From contig NZ_RJKS01000001.1 in assembly GCF_003762905.1 (NCBI RefSeq), positions 248,001 to 312,000 on the forward strand: a DNA stretch of 64,000 nt, written 5' to 3'. The stretch comes from Curtobacterium sp. ZW137 (GTDB taxonomy: Bacteria > Actinomycetota > Actinomycetes > Actinomycetales > Microbacteriaceae). Of this stretch, positions 46,347 through 54,400 are shown one piece after another. The notes under the pieces are model-generated. The model had not been told where the DNA came from. It did not search any database and worked only from the letters and a program-made list of their open reading frames with translations. The first letter of the stretch is position 1; each line of letters opens with the position of its first letter. The position numbers and the translations under genes are program-made.

Positions 46347-47213
46347 ATGCCGCTCTACCGGGACGAATGTGTCGTGCTCCGCACCCACAAGCTCGGGGAA
46401 GCCGACCGCATCGTCACGATGCTCAGCCGGCAGCACGGCAAGATCCGCGCCGTCGCGAAGGGGGTCCGGCGCACCGCGTCGAAGTTCGGCTCCCGGCTCG
46501 AGCCGTTCATGGTCGTGGACGCCCAGTTCTACGAGGGCCGCTCGCTCGACATCGTCACGCAGGCCGAGTCTCTCGGGTCGTACGGGGCGCAGATCGTCGC
46601 GGACTACAGCGCGTACACCGCCGCGAGCGCCATGGTCGAGACCGCGGACCGTCTGAGCGAGGCGGACGCCGGGCTGCAGCAGTACCTGCTGCTCGTCGGC
46701 GCGCTCCGCTCCCTGTCCCGCAGCGAGCACGTCCCCTCCGCCACGCTCGACTCGTACCTGCTGCGCGCGATGAGCATCGCGGGCTGGGCGCCCTCGTTCT
46801 CGGACTGCGCGGTGACCGGGGAGCCCGGGCCGCACTCGGCGTTCGTGGTGCAGCTCGGCGGGGTCGTCGCGGACGGTGCAGCGCCTCCCGGGTCGCCGCG
46901 GCTCGACTTCGCGACGCTCTCGATCCTCGGGTCGTTGCTCGCCGGCGACTGGGCCACGGTCGACTCGGCGGACGAACGCACCAGGTCGCGTGCCTCCGGC
47001 GTGGTCGCGGCCTACGCCCAGTGGCACCTGGAACGATCGCTGAAGTCGCTGCCGCACGTCGACCGTACGGAACACCCGGCGGCGGTGCCGACGCACGGCC
47101 CCGGGCACGACCCGGTCGCGGCGACGGCCCGCGCGGTCGCGGCGACGCCAGCACCACCCCTCCCGGACCACGACCTCGAGCCGGGCAGAGCAGAAGGAAC
47201 GCCCACCGCATGA
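46347..47213 (+). CDS. recO: DNA repair protein RecO
   Basis: 288 residues: OB-fold start [31 protein letters not shown], then a helical domain. RecO loads RecA onto SSB-coated DNA. The zinc site usual in other RecO proteins is not evident (single Cys in FSDCAVTG). The C-terminal 50 residues are Pro/Ala/His-rich and probably disordered. It overlaps uppS by 4 nt. Confidence 0.92.
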   Translation: MPLYRDECVVLRTHKLGEADRIVTMLSRQHGKIRAVAKGVRRTASKFGSRLEPFMVVDAQFYEGRSLDIVTQAESLGSYGAQIVADYSAYTAASAMVETADRLSEADAGLQQYLLLVGALRSLSRSEHVPSATLDSYLLRAMSIAGWAPSFSDCAVTGEPGPHSAFVVQLGGVVADGAAPPGSPRLDFATLSILGSLLAGDWATVDSADERTRSRASGVVAAYAQWHLERSLKSLPHVDRTEHPAAVPTHGPGHDPVAATARAVAATPAPPLPDHDLEPGRAEGTPTA

Positions 47214-48007
47214 GCCCCCGCCGATCCGACGCCGCCGAGCCGTTCCGGCCGATCGACTGGACCGGTGAGACGCCGCCGGCGATCCCGCAGCGGTTCGTGC
47301 CCGAGCACGTCGCGATCGTGATGGACGGCAACGGCCGGTGGGCGAACGGCCGCGGGTTGACGCGCATCGAGGGGCACAAGGCGGGCGAGGCATCGCTCCT
47401 CGACGTCGTCGCCGGTGCGATCCAGATCGGCGTGAAGCACGTGTCCGCGTACGCGTTCTCGACGGAGAACTGGAAGCGCTCCCCGGAAGAAGTGCGGTTC
47501 CTGATGGGCTTCAACCGCGACGTGATCCGTCGTCGGCGTGACCAGCTGAACGAGTGGGGCGTGCGGGTGCGGTGGGCCGGGCGGCGTCCGCGGCTGTGGC
47601 GGAGTGTCATCGAGGAGCTCGAGGTCGCCGAGCGGATGACGGCGGGCAACGACGTCCTGACCCTGACGATGTGCGTCAACTACGGCGGCCGGAACGAGAT
47701 CGCCGACGCGGTGCGCTCGCTGGCCGAGGACGTCGCCGCGGGGAAGCTCAAGCCGAGCCAGGTGACCGAGAAGGCCATCGCGAAGCGGCTCTACGTGCCC
47801 GAGATGCCGGACGTCGACCTGTTCCTCCGGAGCTCGGGGGAGCAGCGGACCAGCAACTTCCTGCTGTGGCAGTCGGCGTACGCGGAGATGGTGTTCCTCG
47901 ATCGGCTGTGGCCGGACTTCCGGCGCACCGACCTCTGGGGCGCGGTGGAGCAGTACGCCCGGCGCGACCGGCGCTTCGGCGGTGCGGTCGACACGCCGAC
48001 CGCGTAG
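47210..48007 (+). CDS. uppS: Isoprenyl transferase (undecaprenyl/decaprenyl diphosphate synthase family)
   Basis: 265-residue cis-prenyltransferase making the lipid carrier for peptidoglycan. Signature [18 protein letters not shown] (catalytic Asp near residue 38), [12 protein letters not shown], and [24 protein letters not shown] (in parts) near the C-terminus are typical. Actinobacteria can have several with different chain lengths, so the product length is open. Coupled to recO through a 4-nt overlap. Confidence 0.94.
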   Translation: MSPRRSDAAEPFRPIDWTGETPPAIPQRFVPEHVAIVMDGNGRWANGRGLTRIEGHKAGEASLLDVVAGAIQIGVKHVSAYAFSTENWKRSPEEVRFLMGFNRDVIRRRRDQLNEWGVRVRWAGRRPRLWRSVIEELEVAERMTAGNDVLTLTMCVNYGGRNEIADAVRSLAEDVAAGKLKPSQVTEKAIAKRLYVPEMPDVDLFLRSSGEQRTSNFLLWQSAYAEMVFLDRLWPDFRRTDLWGAVEQYARRDRRFGGAVDTPTA

Positions 48008-48022
48008 CGCACGGGCACGTCG

Positions 48023-48040
48023 CCGCCCCTGACCGGGCGG
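48023..48040. terminator. Weak hairpin between convergent uppS and LysR gene
   Basis: CCGCCC / GGGCGG, 6-bp stem, 16 bp after the uppS stop. Confidence 0.35.
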
Positions 48041-48055
48041 ACGGCGAGCCGCGCG

Positions 48056-49099
48056 TCAGGCGAGCAGGGCGGCGGCGGCGCGCACGGCGTCGAGCGTCGC
48101 GCGGACGCTCGGGACGCGCTCGGCTCCGCGGGCGACGACGACCTCGACGCGGCGGGCCAGGTCCTCGTCGACCGGGTCGATCGACACGCCCGCCGGGATG
48201 ACCGTCGTCGCGAGCGCCAACCGGGGGAGCAGCGCCACCCCGAGCCCGGCGGCGACGAGTCCCACGACGGCGGCGGCGTTGTCGGTCTCGAGCACGATGT
48301 CCGGCGTGAACCCGGCGGTTGCGCACGAGGCGAGGAGGTGCCCACGGCAGCGCGGGCACCCGCCGATCCAGCGCGCGCCACGCTGGGACGCGAGGTCGAC
48401 GACCGTGGTGCCGGCCACGGAGGATGCCGGACCGGCGGCGCGGACGTGATCCGGGCCTCCAGTCCGAACGGACGCGACGGACGCGACGGACGCGACGGAC
48501 GCGACGGACGCACCAGACGACACGGACGCGACGGACCCACCGGACGGCACCGCCGCGACGGGCGTGACCAGCGCGAGCGGGTCCCGACCGAGCGCCCGCG
48601 TCACGAGCGCCGGGTCCGGCACCGCCGCCACCTCGTCCCCGACGTAGGTGAACGTCAGTGCCACGTCGACCTCCCCGCGCCGCAGCAGGTCCAGCGCCTC
48701 GGGCGGCTCGACCTCGACGTAGGAGGTGCTGAGCCCCGGCACCGACACCGCGAGCGACGCCAGCACGGCGGGCACGAGCGTCGAGGAGGCACTCGGGAAC
48801 CCGGCGATCCGCACCCGCCCCCGGGTGAGCCCGCCGATCGCGTCGAGGTCCTCGCGCGCTGCCGTCAACGCGGCGTGCACGTGCAGGGCGTGGTCGGCGA
48901 GGACGACCCCCGCCTCGGTGAGCGTCACGCCGCGTGCCCCGCGGAGCACGAGCGTGTGCCCGAGTCGCTGTTCGGCGCGCTGCAGCAGCTGGCTGACGGC
49001 GGGCTGGCTGTAGCCGAGCGCCGCGGCGGCCCCGGTGATCGACCCGGCGTCGGCCACGGCGCGGAGCACGCGGAGGAGTTGCGGGTCGAGGTCGGACAC
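48056..49099 (-). CDS. LysR family transcriptional regulator with a low-complexity insert
   Basis: 347 residues, about 45 more than usual for LysR. The N-terminal winged helix is [37 protein letters not shown]; the ligand domain has RVRIAGFPS and the [12 protein letters not shown] motif of a common actinobacterial subgroup. Between about residues 185 and 225 there is a Ser/Val/Ala run ([13 protein letters not shown]) coded by 9-bp tandem repeats, then [13 protein letters not shown] from the dispersed CTGGAGGCCCGG motif. GTG 49099 follows TAACAT by 6 bases. Divergent from the class V aminotransferase gene, which it probably controls. Confidence 0.88.
   Translation of the reverse strand: MSDLDPQLLRVLRAVADAGSITGAAAALGYSQPAVSQLLQRAEQRLGHTLVLRGARGVTLTEAGVVLADHALHVHAALTAAREDLDAIGGLTRGRVRIAGFPSASSTLVPAVLASLAVSVPGLSTSYVEVEPPEALDLLRRGEVDVALTFTYVGDEVAAVPDPALVTRALGRDPLALVTPVAAVPSGGSVASVSSGASVASVASVASVASVRTGGPDHVRAAGPASSVAGTTVVDLASQRGARWIGGCPRCRGHLLASCATAGFTPDIVLETDNAAAVVGLVAAGLGVALLPRLALATTVIPAGVSIDPVDEDLARRVEVVVARGAERVPSVRATLDAVRAAAALLA
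48450..48530 (-). repeat. In-frame 9-bp array and dispersed motif inside the LysR gene
   Basis: On the coding strand, repeats of GTCGCGTCC are followed by GGACTGGAGGCCCGGATCAC. Because the period is 9, the frame is kept. Confidence 0.65.
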
Positions 49100-49106
49100 A
49101 ACGCGA

Positions 49107-49112
49107 TGTTAT
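49107..49112 (-). promoter_or_regulatory. -10 of the LysR gene (leaderless)
   Basis: TAACAT on the minus strand ending about 7 bases before GTG 49099. Confidence 0.45.
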
Positions 49113-49169
49113 GGCACTGCGAACCAAGCTGTCCTGGTGTGATGGTCACGAGCGGAACACCATGGCCGC

Positions 49170-50195
49170 ATGGACTCCTACGTCGACGGCCACGGGTACC
49201 TCGCCGCCTGCACCGCCGGGCTCCCGACGCACGGCACGCTCGCCGCGATGCGCGCCGACCTCGACGAGTGGGGCAGTGCGGCGTCGAGCCCGACCCGGTA
49301 CGGCGCCCTGGTCGAGGAGGGCCGCGCGCTCTTCGCCCGGATCGTCGGCGTCCCGGCCGAGCTCGTCGCGACCGGCTCGCAGACCTCCGCGATGACCGCC
49401 GTCGTCGCCGCGGCACTGCCGGACGGCGCGGAGGTCCTCGTGCCGGACGGCGACTTCAGCTCGATCGTGTTCCCGTTCCTCGCCCAGGCACACCGCGGGA
49501 TCCGCGTGCGGAGCGTCCCGCTCGACGCCCTGGCCGGCAGCATGCACGCCGACACGGCACTCGTCGCCTGGTCCACCGTGCAGTCCGCCACCGGAGCGGT
49601 CGCCGACTCCGCCGCGATCGTCACGGCGGCGCGCGCGGCCGGCGCCCGCACGCTCTGCGACCTGACCCAGGCCGCCGGCGTCCTGCCGGTCTCCGCGGCG
49701 CCATTCGACGTCACGGTCACGCACGCGTACAAGTGGCTGTGTGCCCCGCGCGGCGTCGCCTTCATGACCGTCTCGCCGTCGGCGCTCGCCTGGCTCCGGC
49801 CGGTGCAGGCCGGCTGGTACGCCGGCGAGGACGTCTGGTCCTCGTGCTACGGCCCCGCGATGCGACTCGCCGAGGACGCCCGCCGGTTCGACGTCTCCCC
49901 GGCCTGGCAGGCCTGGCCCGGCGCGGTCGCCGCCCTGCGGCACGTCGCGTCCCTCGACACGGCATCGGCCTGGAGGCACGCCACGCGTCTCGCGGACCGG
50001 CTCGTCGTCGCGATGGGGTCGGCTCCGCGGGCCCAGGCCATCGTGACCTTCCCGGACGCGTCCGGTGCGGGGCTGGCGGCGCTCGGCGCTGCGGGGATCA
50101 CGGCGTCGGGGCGGGCGGGGCGGCTGCGGCTCGCGTTCCACCACTGGAACGACGAGTCCGACGTGGACGCCGTCGTCGCCGTACTCTCCCGTTAG
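49170..50195 (+). CDS. Class V aminotransferase family protein (cysteine desulfurase/kynureninase-like)
   Basis: 341-residue fold-type I PLP enzyme. [11 protein letters not shown] (the PLP-pyridine Asp) and [13 protein letters not shown] (Schiff-base Lys) are clear. [17 protein letters not shown] at the N-terminus resembles the actinobacterial group annotated as selenocysteine lyase or isopenicillin epimerase-like, where few substrates are known. It is divergent from a LysR gene across 70 bp, the usual layout for a regulator and its target. Confidence 0.85.
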   Translation: MDSYVDGHGYLAACTAGLPTHGTLAAMRADLDEWGSAASSPTRYGALVEEGRALFARIVGVPAELVATGSQTSAMTAVVAAALPDGAEVLVPDGDFSSIVFPFLAQAHRGIRVRSVPLDALAGSMHADTALVAWSTVQSATGAVADSAAIVTAARAAGARTLCDLTQAAGVLPVSAAPFDVTVTHAYKWLCAPRGVAFMTVSPSALAWLRPVQAGWYAGEDVWSSCYGPAMRLAEDARRFDVSPAWQAWPGAVAALRHVASLDTASAWRHATRLADRLVVAMGSAPRAQAIVTFPDASGAGLAALGAAGITASGRAGRLRLAFHHWNDESDVDAVVAVLSR

Positions 50196-50198
50196 TCT
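50193..50198 (+). promoter_or_regulatory. Putative -10 of glyS
   Basis: TAGTCT or the overlapping TTAGTC, straddling the stop of the preceding gene. Confidence 0.4.
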
Positions 50199-50254
50199 GG
50201 CCGGGTACGTTTTTCGCACCGGGCATCCAGCTCGGCGACCTGATGGAGTTCTCC

Positions 50255-51640
50255 TTGGCTCAGCCCTCCCGTCTCGACTCGGTCATCGCCCTCGCCAAAG
50301 GCCGTGGGTTCGTCTTCCAGTCGGGTGAGATCTACGGCGGTTCCCGGTCCGCCTGGGACTACGGGCCCCTCGGTGTGGAGCTGAAGGAGAACATCAAGCG
50401 GCAGTGGTGGCAGCGGTTCGTCCGCGGCCGTGGCGACATGGTCGGCCTCGACTCCGCCGTGATCCTGCCCCGCAAGGTGTGGGAGGCCTCCGGCCACGTC
50501 GCGACCTTCACCGACCCACTGGTCGAGTGCCTGCACTGCCACCACCGCTTCCGTGAGGACCACCTCATCGACGCCTTCGTGGCGAAGAAGGGCCGCCAGC
50601 CCGAGGGCGGCATGGCGGAGATCGCCTGCTCGAACTGCGGCACCCGCGGTCAGTGGACCGAGCCCCGCGAGTTCTCCGGGATGCTCAAGACCTACCTCGG
50701 CCCGGTCGAGTCCGAAGAGGGCCTGAACTTCCTCCGTCCGGAGACCGCACAGGGCATCTTCGTCGACTTCGCGCAGGTCGTCACGACCAGCCGGATGAAG
50801 CCCCCGTTCGGCATCGGCCAGGTCGGCAAGGCCTTCCGCAACGAGATCACCCCCGGCAACTTCATCTTCCGCACGCGCGAGTTCGAGCAGATGGAGATCG
50901 AGTACTTCGTGCCGCCGGCCTCGGCCGAGGAACACTACGAGCAGTGGATCGCCGACTCGGTCGCGTGGTACACGGACCTCGGCATCGACCCGGAGAACCT
51001 CCGCCGCTTCGACGTCCCGGACGGGGAGCGCGCGCACTACTCCGACGCCACCGCCGACATCGAGTACCGCTTCGGCTTCCAGGGCTCCGAGTGGGGCGAG
51101 CTCATGGGTGTCGCGAACCGCACCGACTTCGACCTCAACAACCACATCGAGGCGTCCGGCAAGGACCTCCGGTTCTTCGACCAGGCCGCCAACGAGAAGT
51201 ACGTGCCGTACGTCATCGAGCCGTCGTTCGGCCTGACCCGTGCGCTGATGGCGTTCCTGCTCGACGCGTACCACGAGGACGAGGCCCCGAACGCGAAGGG
51301 CGGCGTCGACAAGCGCACCGTCCTGCGCCTCGACCCGCGTCTGGCCCCGGTCAAGGCCGCGGTGCTGCCGCTGTCCCGCAACGAGCAGCTCTCGCCCGTC
51401 GCCCGCGGTCTCGCCGACGACCTCCGGAAGACCTGGAACGTCGACTTCGACGACGCCGGCGCGATTGGCCGACGCTACCGTCGCCACGACGAGATCGGCA
51501 CGCCGTTCTGCATCACGGTGGACTTCGACACGCTCGAGGACAAGGCCGTCACGGTGCGCGAGCGCGACACGATGAGCCAGGAGCGCGTGTCGCTCGACCA
51601 GCTGCAGGGCTACCTCGCCGCCCGGCTCATCGGCGCGTAG
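50255..51640 (+). CDS. glyS: Glycyl-tRNA synthetase (dimeric, class II)
   Basis: 461 residues, the usual length of the alpha2 type enzyme. [22 protein letters not shown] at the start (in parts), a zinc-binding pattern CLHCHHRF and CSNCGTRG, class II motif 2 ([17 protein letters not shown]) and motif 3 ([10 protein letters not shown]). I chose TTG 50255, which gives [10 protein letters not shown] as in homologues; the in-frame ATG at 50243 overlaps the GGAG ribosome site (50245-50248) that serves the TTG. No terminator is seen before the next gene. Confidence 0.95.
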   Translation: MAQPSRLDSVIALAKGRGFVFQSGEIYGGSRSAWDYGPLGVELKENIKRQWWQRFVRGRGDMVGLDSAVILPRKVWEASGHVATFTDPLVECLHCHHRFREDHLIDAFVAKKGRQPEGGMAEIACSNCGTRGQWTEPREFSGMLKTYLGPVESEEGLNFLRPETAQGIFVDFAQVVTTSRMKPPFGIGQVGKAFRNEITPGNFIFRTREFEQMEIEYFVPPASAEEHYEQWIADSVAWYTDLGIDPENLRRFDVPDGERAHYSDATADIEYRFGFQGSEWGELMGVANRTDFDLNNHIEASGKDLRFFDQAANEKYVPYVIEPSFGLTRALMAFLLDAYHEDEAPNAKGGVDKRTVLRLDPRLAPVKAAVLPLSRNEQLSPVARGLADDLRKTWNVDFDDAGAIGRRYRRHDEIGTPFCITVDFDTLEDKAVTVRERDTMSQERVSLDQLQGYLAARLIGA

Positions 51641-51652
51641 TCGATCCTGGGT

Positions 51653-51658
51653 TATGCT
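51653..51658 (+). promoter_or_regulatory. -10 of the accessory SPIG gene
   Basis: TATGCT, closer to the sigma-70 consensus than most in this window. The transcript would start near 51665 with the ribosome site AAGGGAGATG at 51678-51687. Confidence 0.5.
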
Positions 51659-51690
51659 CACTTGCTCGACCACATCAAGGGAGATGTCAA

Positions 51691-52806
51691 GTGGATGACT
51701 CGCAGCTAGGTGAAGGAAAGACCTGTTTCATCGTGTCCCCCATCGGGGATCGCATGGCTCCTCCGGGTACCCCGGAGAGGGCACGCTATGAAGAGTCGGT
51801 TTTCATTTGGGAGCAGGTCATCGAGCCTGCCTGCGCTCGATTTGGATTAACTCCCGTGCGTTCCGACAAAATCTCCGATCCGGGCGAGATTCCGGAGCAG
51901 ATCTTCGTTTACCTTCGAGATGCTGAAGTTGTCATCGCAGATTTAAGTCACGCAAATCCAAACGTGATGTATGAACTTGGCCTTCGTCATTCCCGTTCAG
52001 GGGTGACTGTTCAGATCGGCGAATACGGTCGACTTCCATTCGACGTGACGACGATTCGCACGATTCAGTTTCAGCGTTCAGAGGCGGGCCTCATTACCCT
52101 CCGGGATTCGCTAGCAGATGCGCTTCGGGCCGGGTTGGAAGCTGGCGTCACGACTCTTCGAGCGACAGAAGTGTTCGCTGGGGAGAAGATCAGCGAGATC
52201 GACCCGGCAGGCGACGCGATTCGCTCACGGACCGACGAGGATGAAGCTGACGACGCCGATGAGCCCGGAATTCTTGAGGTCCTCGCCGAAGGCGAAGCGG
52301 CTGCAGAGCGACTCGGGGTGACGCTTACCTCGATCAGTGACGAGATGCGGTTGCTGAATTCGGACACCGTCTCGGCAACTGGAGAGATGGCAACTGCAAC
52401 TTCTTTTGCGCGCAAGTTGATTCTGTCCCGGCAAGTTGCTGAGAAGCTTCAGCCGACCGCCGCTAACCTCGAGATTCTTTCGGATCAATTTGTTGTCGAC
52501 ATTGCAAAGATGGACGCGATGGTTACATACATTCTTTCTAGAATCGAGTCCGGCGACGAAGATCCGGCCGAGATGACCGAATTTGTGTCAATGCTTCGCG
52601 GTCTCCTTGACAGCGCTGCCGAGGCTGCAATGGGTTACGCCTCCTTCCGATCGGGAGCGTTGCAGCTCCGGAAGATGTCGAACGAACTGAAGCTTGTGTC
52701 GCAGTTGCTTGTTCAAGCAATCGACCGGCTGCTAAGCGGTACTCGCGTGATCAGCAGTTGGAAGGATCCGCTTGATCGGATCGACGCGCTTTTGAATCGT
52801 TCGTAG
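51691..52806 (+). CDS. Accessory protein: N-terminal SPIG-type Rossmann-like (nucleoside deoxyribosyltransferase/TIR-like) domain plus helical C-terminus
   Basis: 371 residues from GTG 51691 (ribosome site AAGGGAG). Residues 11-125 contain CFIVSPIGD, VRSDKISDPGEIPEQI, VVIADLSHANPNVMYELGLRH (in parts, with D84, N89, N91 and E95). This pattern belongs to a widespread Rossmann-like family resembling nucleoside 2-deoxyribosyltransferases and TIR enzymes; by analogy E95 in YELG may be the catalytic Glu. Residues about 185-205 are acidic and the rest is mainly helical. Base composition differs sharply from neighbours (52% GC in 52681-52740) and there are TTA codons at 51847 and 51943. Single gene, no partner, own promoter. 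Function unknown; a defence or nucleotide-signalling effector is inference. Confidence 0.75.
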   Translation: MDDSQLGEGKTCFIVSPIGDRMAPPGTPERARYEESVFIWEQVIEPACARFGLTPVRSDKISDPGEIPEQIFVYLRDAEVVIADLSHANPNVMYELGLRHSRSGVTVQIGEYGRLPFDVTTIRTIQFQRSEAGLITLRDSLADALRAGLEAGVTTLRATEVFAGEKISEIDPAGDAIRSRTDEDEADDADEPGILEVLAEGEAAAERLGVTLTSISDEMRLLNSDTVSATGEMATATSFARKLILSRQVAEKLQPTAANLEILSDQFVVDIAKMDAMVTYILSRIESGDEDPAEMTEFVSMLRGLLDSAAEAAMGYASFRSGALQLRKMSNELKLVSQLLVQAIDRLLSGTRVISSWKDPLDRIDALLNRS

Positions 52807-52902
52807 GGGCATTCGGGGTCGTGGCGGACGCACAAAGCAAGTAGGTGCTTGTTCGCCTCCCTACATGAGACGAGCGCCGCGAGCTCCTGAGATGGTCAGA
52901 AG

Positions 52903-52943
52903 ACGCGGTCGTGTCCCCGGGAATGCCGGGGGCACGGCCGCGT
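52903..52943 (+). terminator. Terminator before the dsbA-like gene
   Basis: ACGCGGTCGTGTCCCCGG pairs with CCGGGGGCACGGCCGCGT, with two mismatches and a 5-nt loop. It may have been the original glyS terminator, now separated from glyS by the accessory gene. Confidence 0.65.
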
Positions 52944-52954
52944 TGTCGTTGAGC

Positions 52955-53656
52955 ATGAGCGACAGCGTCATCAACGACAGCGGCAGCAACGACAGCGTGA
53001 AGGTCGATGTCTGGTCCGACATCGCCTGTCCCTGGTGCTACATCGGCAAGCGGAAGTTCGAGGCCGGCGTCGCCGCGTTCGGCGGGCCCGTCGAGGTCGA
53101 GTACCACTCCTTCGAGCTGAGCCCGGACACACCCGTTGACTTCGAGGGCACCGAGGCGGAGTTCCTCTCCGGCCACAAGGGCATGCCCGTCGACCAGGCG
53201 CAGCAGATGCTCGACCAGGTCACCGCGATCGCCGCCTCCGTCGGGCTGGACTACGACTTCGACGCCATGCACCACACCAACACCGTGAAGTCGCACCAGG
53301 TCATCCACCTCGCGAAGCAGCACGGCAAGCAGCTCGAGATGGTCGAGCGGCTGTTCGCGGCGTACTTCGAGCGCGGTGAGCACGTCGGGCAGGAGTCCTC
53401 GCTGGCGGACCTGGCTGCGGAGATCGGGCTCGACCGCGACGAGGTGCTCGCCACCCTGCGCGACGACGCGAAGCTCGCCGACGTCCGGGCCGACCAGGCG
53501 CAGGCACAGGCGTACGGCATCAACGGCGTGCCGTTCTTCGTCATCGACGGCAAGTACGGCGTCTCCGGCGCGCAGGACCCGGCCGCGTTCGAGCAGGTGC
53601 TGCGCCAGGTCGTCGAACTGCGGGAGCAGCCCGCGGACGTGGAGGCGACCCGATGA
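52955..53656 (+). CDS. DsbA family oxidoreductase (FrnE-like)
   Basis: 233 residues with a thioredoxin fold and the active site C25-PW-C28 (SDIACPWCYIGKRKFE). It lacks a signal peptide and so is cytoplasmic, as are FrnE-type DsbA proteins and 2-hydroxychromene isomerase relatives. The cis-Pro loop NGVPFFVIDGKYGVSGAQ and a helical insert are present. The start ATG 52955 comes 12 bp after the hairpin. It overlaps the following small ORF by 4 nt. Confidence 0.9.
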   Translation: MSDSVINDSGSNDSVKVDVWSDIACPWCYIGKRKFEAGVAAFGGPVEVEYHSFELSPDTPVDFEGTEAEFLSGHKGMPVDQAQQMLDQVTAIAASVGLDYDFDAMHHTNTVKSHQVIHLAKQHGKQLEMVERLFAAYFERGEHVGQESSLADLAAEIGLDRDEVLATLRDDAKLADVRADQAQAQAYGINGVPFFVIDGKYGVSGAQDPAAFEQVLRQVVELREQPADVEATR

Positions 53657-53835
53657 CGGACCTCGACGTGCGTGGCGGGGCCGCGCCGGGCCTCCAGACG
53701 GTACAGCTCGGCACCGGTCTGGAGGCTGTCCCGGGCCTGGTCCCGCTGCTCACCGGGGGTGCAGCACCGGTCTGCGAAGGCGACTCGTGCTTCGTGCCGG
53801 GCGCCGAGGGTGACTGGTCCGAGGTCCCGGACTAG
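53653..53835 (+). CDS. Small acidic protein coupled to the dsbA-like gene
   Basis: 60 residues, starting at the ATGA overlap with the previous stop, so translation would be coupled. The C-terminal part (PVCEGDSCFVPGAEGDWSEVPD, in parts) has two Cys four residues apart, which is suggestive next to a thiol oxidoreductase. The middle is coded by two inverted copies of the dispersed motif (GGGCCTCCAGACGG and CCGGTCTGGAGGC, 53688-53726). No family recognised. Confidence 0.55.
   Translation: MTDLDVRGGAAPGLQTVQLGTGLEAVPGLVPLLTGGAAPVCEGDSCFVPGAEGDWSEVPD
53688..53726. repeat. Inverted pair of the dispersed CCTCCAGAC motif
   Basis: CCTCCAGACGG at the left and CCGGTCTGGAGG at the right, forming a hairpin inside the small ORF. 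Confidence 0.55.
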
Positions 53836-53844
53836 GTCACTCGC

Positions 53845-53890
53845 CTAGGCGCTCGCGGGTTCCTCGTCTAGGCGCGCGCGGGTTCCTCGT
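53845..53890. repeat. 23-bp tandem duplication across the ybaK stop codon
   Basis: CTAGGCGCTCGCGGGTTCCT plus CGT (53845-53867) is repeated directly at 53868-53890 with one mismatch. The second copy includes the stop codon and last codons of the minus-strand gene; the first lies just beyond it and encodes the same DEEPA-type tail. Confidence 0.75.
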
Positions 53891-54353
53891 CGGTGATGTC
53901 GGCGACCGTCGCGCCGTAGGCGGCGATGAGGTCGTCGGCGTCGACGAAGGCGCTCGCGCCATGCCGGCCGGCGCCGAGGGCGACCCGGCGGCCGACGATG
54001 CGCTCGTCGGCGAAGACCGGCAGATCGCCGGTCGCGCCGATCGGGGTGATCGTGCCGCGTTCGTAGCCGGAGGCCTCGAGCGCGGTGGCGGCGTCGGGCA
54101 TCGAGAGCTTGTTGACACCGACCAGGGTGCGGAGCTTCTTCCACGCGATGCTGCGGCCGCCAGGCACCAGCGCGAGGACGAAGTCGCCGTCGTGGCGCTT
54201 CACGACGAGCGTCTTCACGATGTCGCCCGGGCTGATCCCGAGGAGGTCCGCCGCCTCGGCGAGGGAGTTCGCGGCGGGACGTTCGACCACCTCGACGCGC
54301 AGTCCTCGGGCTGCGGCGTCGGCGTCGAACCGGGCGATGGGGTCGGTCGTCAT
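53868..54353 (-). CDS. ybaK: YbaK/EbsC family aminoacyl-tRNA deacylase
   Basis: 161 residues. DIVKTLVVKRHDGDFVLALVPGG contains the conserved Lys of the YbaK family; LSMPDAATALEASGYERGTITPIG and FADERIVGR follow. These proteins clear mischarged tRNA, such as Cys-tRNA-Pro. ATG 54353 has TAGCGT (minus strand, 54366 to 54361) 7 bases upstream and appears leaderless. The 3' end is tandemly duplicated beyond the stop. Confidence 0.9.
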   Translation of the reverse strand: MTTDPIARFDADAAARGLRVEVVERPAANSLAEAADLLGISPGDIVKTLVVKRHDGDFVLALVPGGRSIAWKKLRTLVGVNKLSMPDAATALEASGYERGTITPIGATGDLPVFADERIVGRRVALGAGRHGASAFVDADDLIAAYGATVADITDEEPARA

Positions 54354-54360
54354 GTGGAGA

Positions 54361-54366
54361 ACGCTA
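54361..54366 (-). promoter_or_regulatory. -10 of ybaK (leaderless)
   Basis: TAGCGT read on the minus strand, ending 7 bases before ATG 54353. Confidence 0.5.
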
Positions 54367-54385
54367 CCGGCGCGTGCCGACGTGG

Positions 54386-54391
54386 GAGAAT
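54386..54391 (+). promoter_or_regulatory. -10 of the dus operon (near leaderless)
   Basis: GAGAAT ending 9 bases before ATG 54401; shares a 47-bp gap with the divergent ybaK gene. Confidence 0.4.
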
Positions 54392-54400
54392 GGAGACCGT

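Noticed and set aside
48338..50254. Open frame of about 640 codons in front of and continuous with glyS
   Set aside because: It is antisense to LysR and out of frame with the class V aminotransferase; the glyS protein proper begins at TTG 50255 with a good ribosome site.
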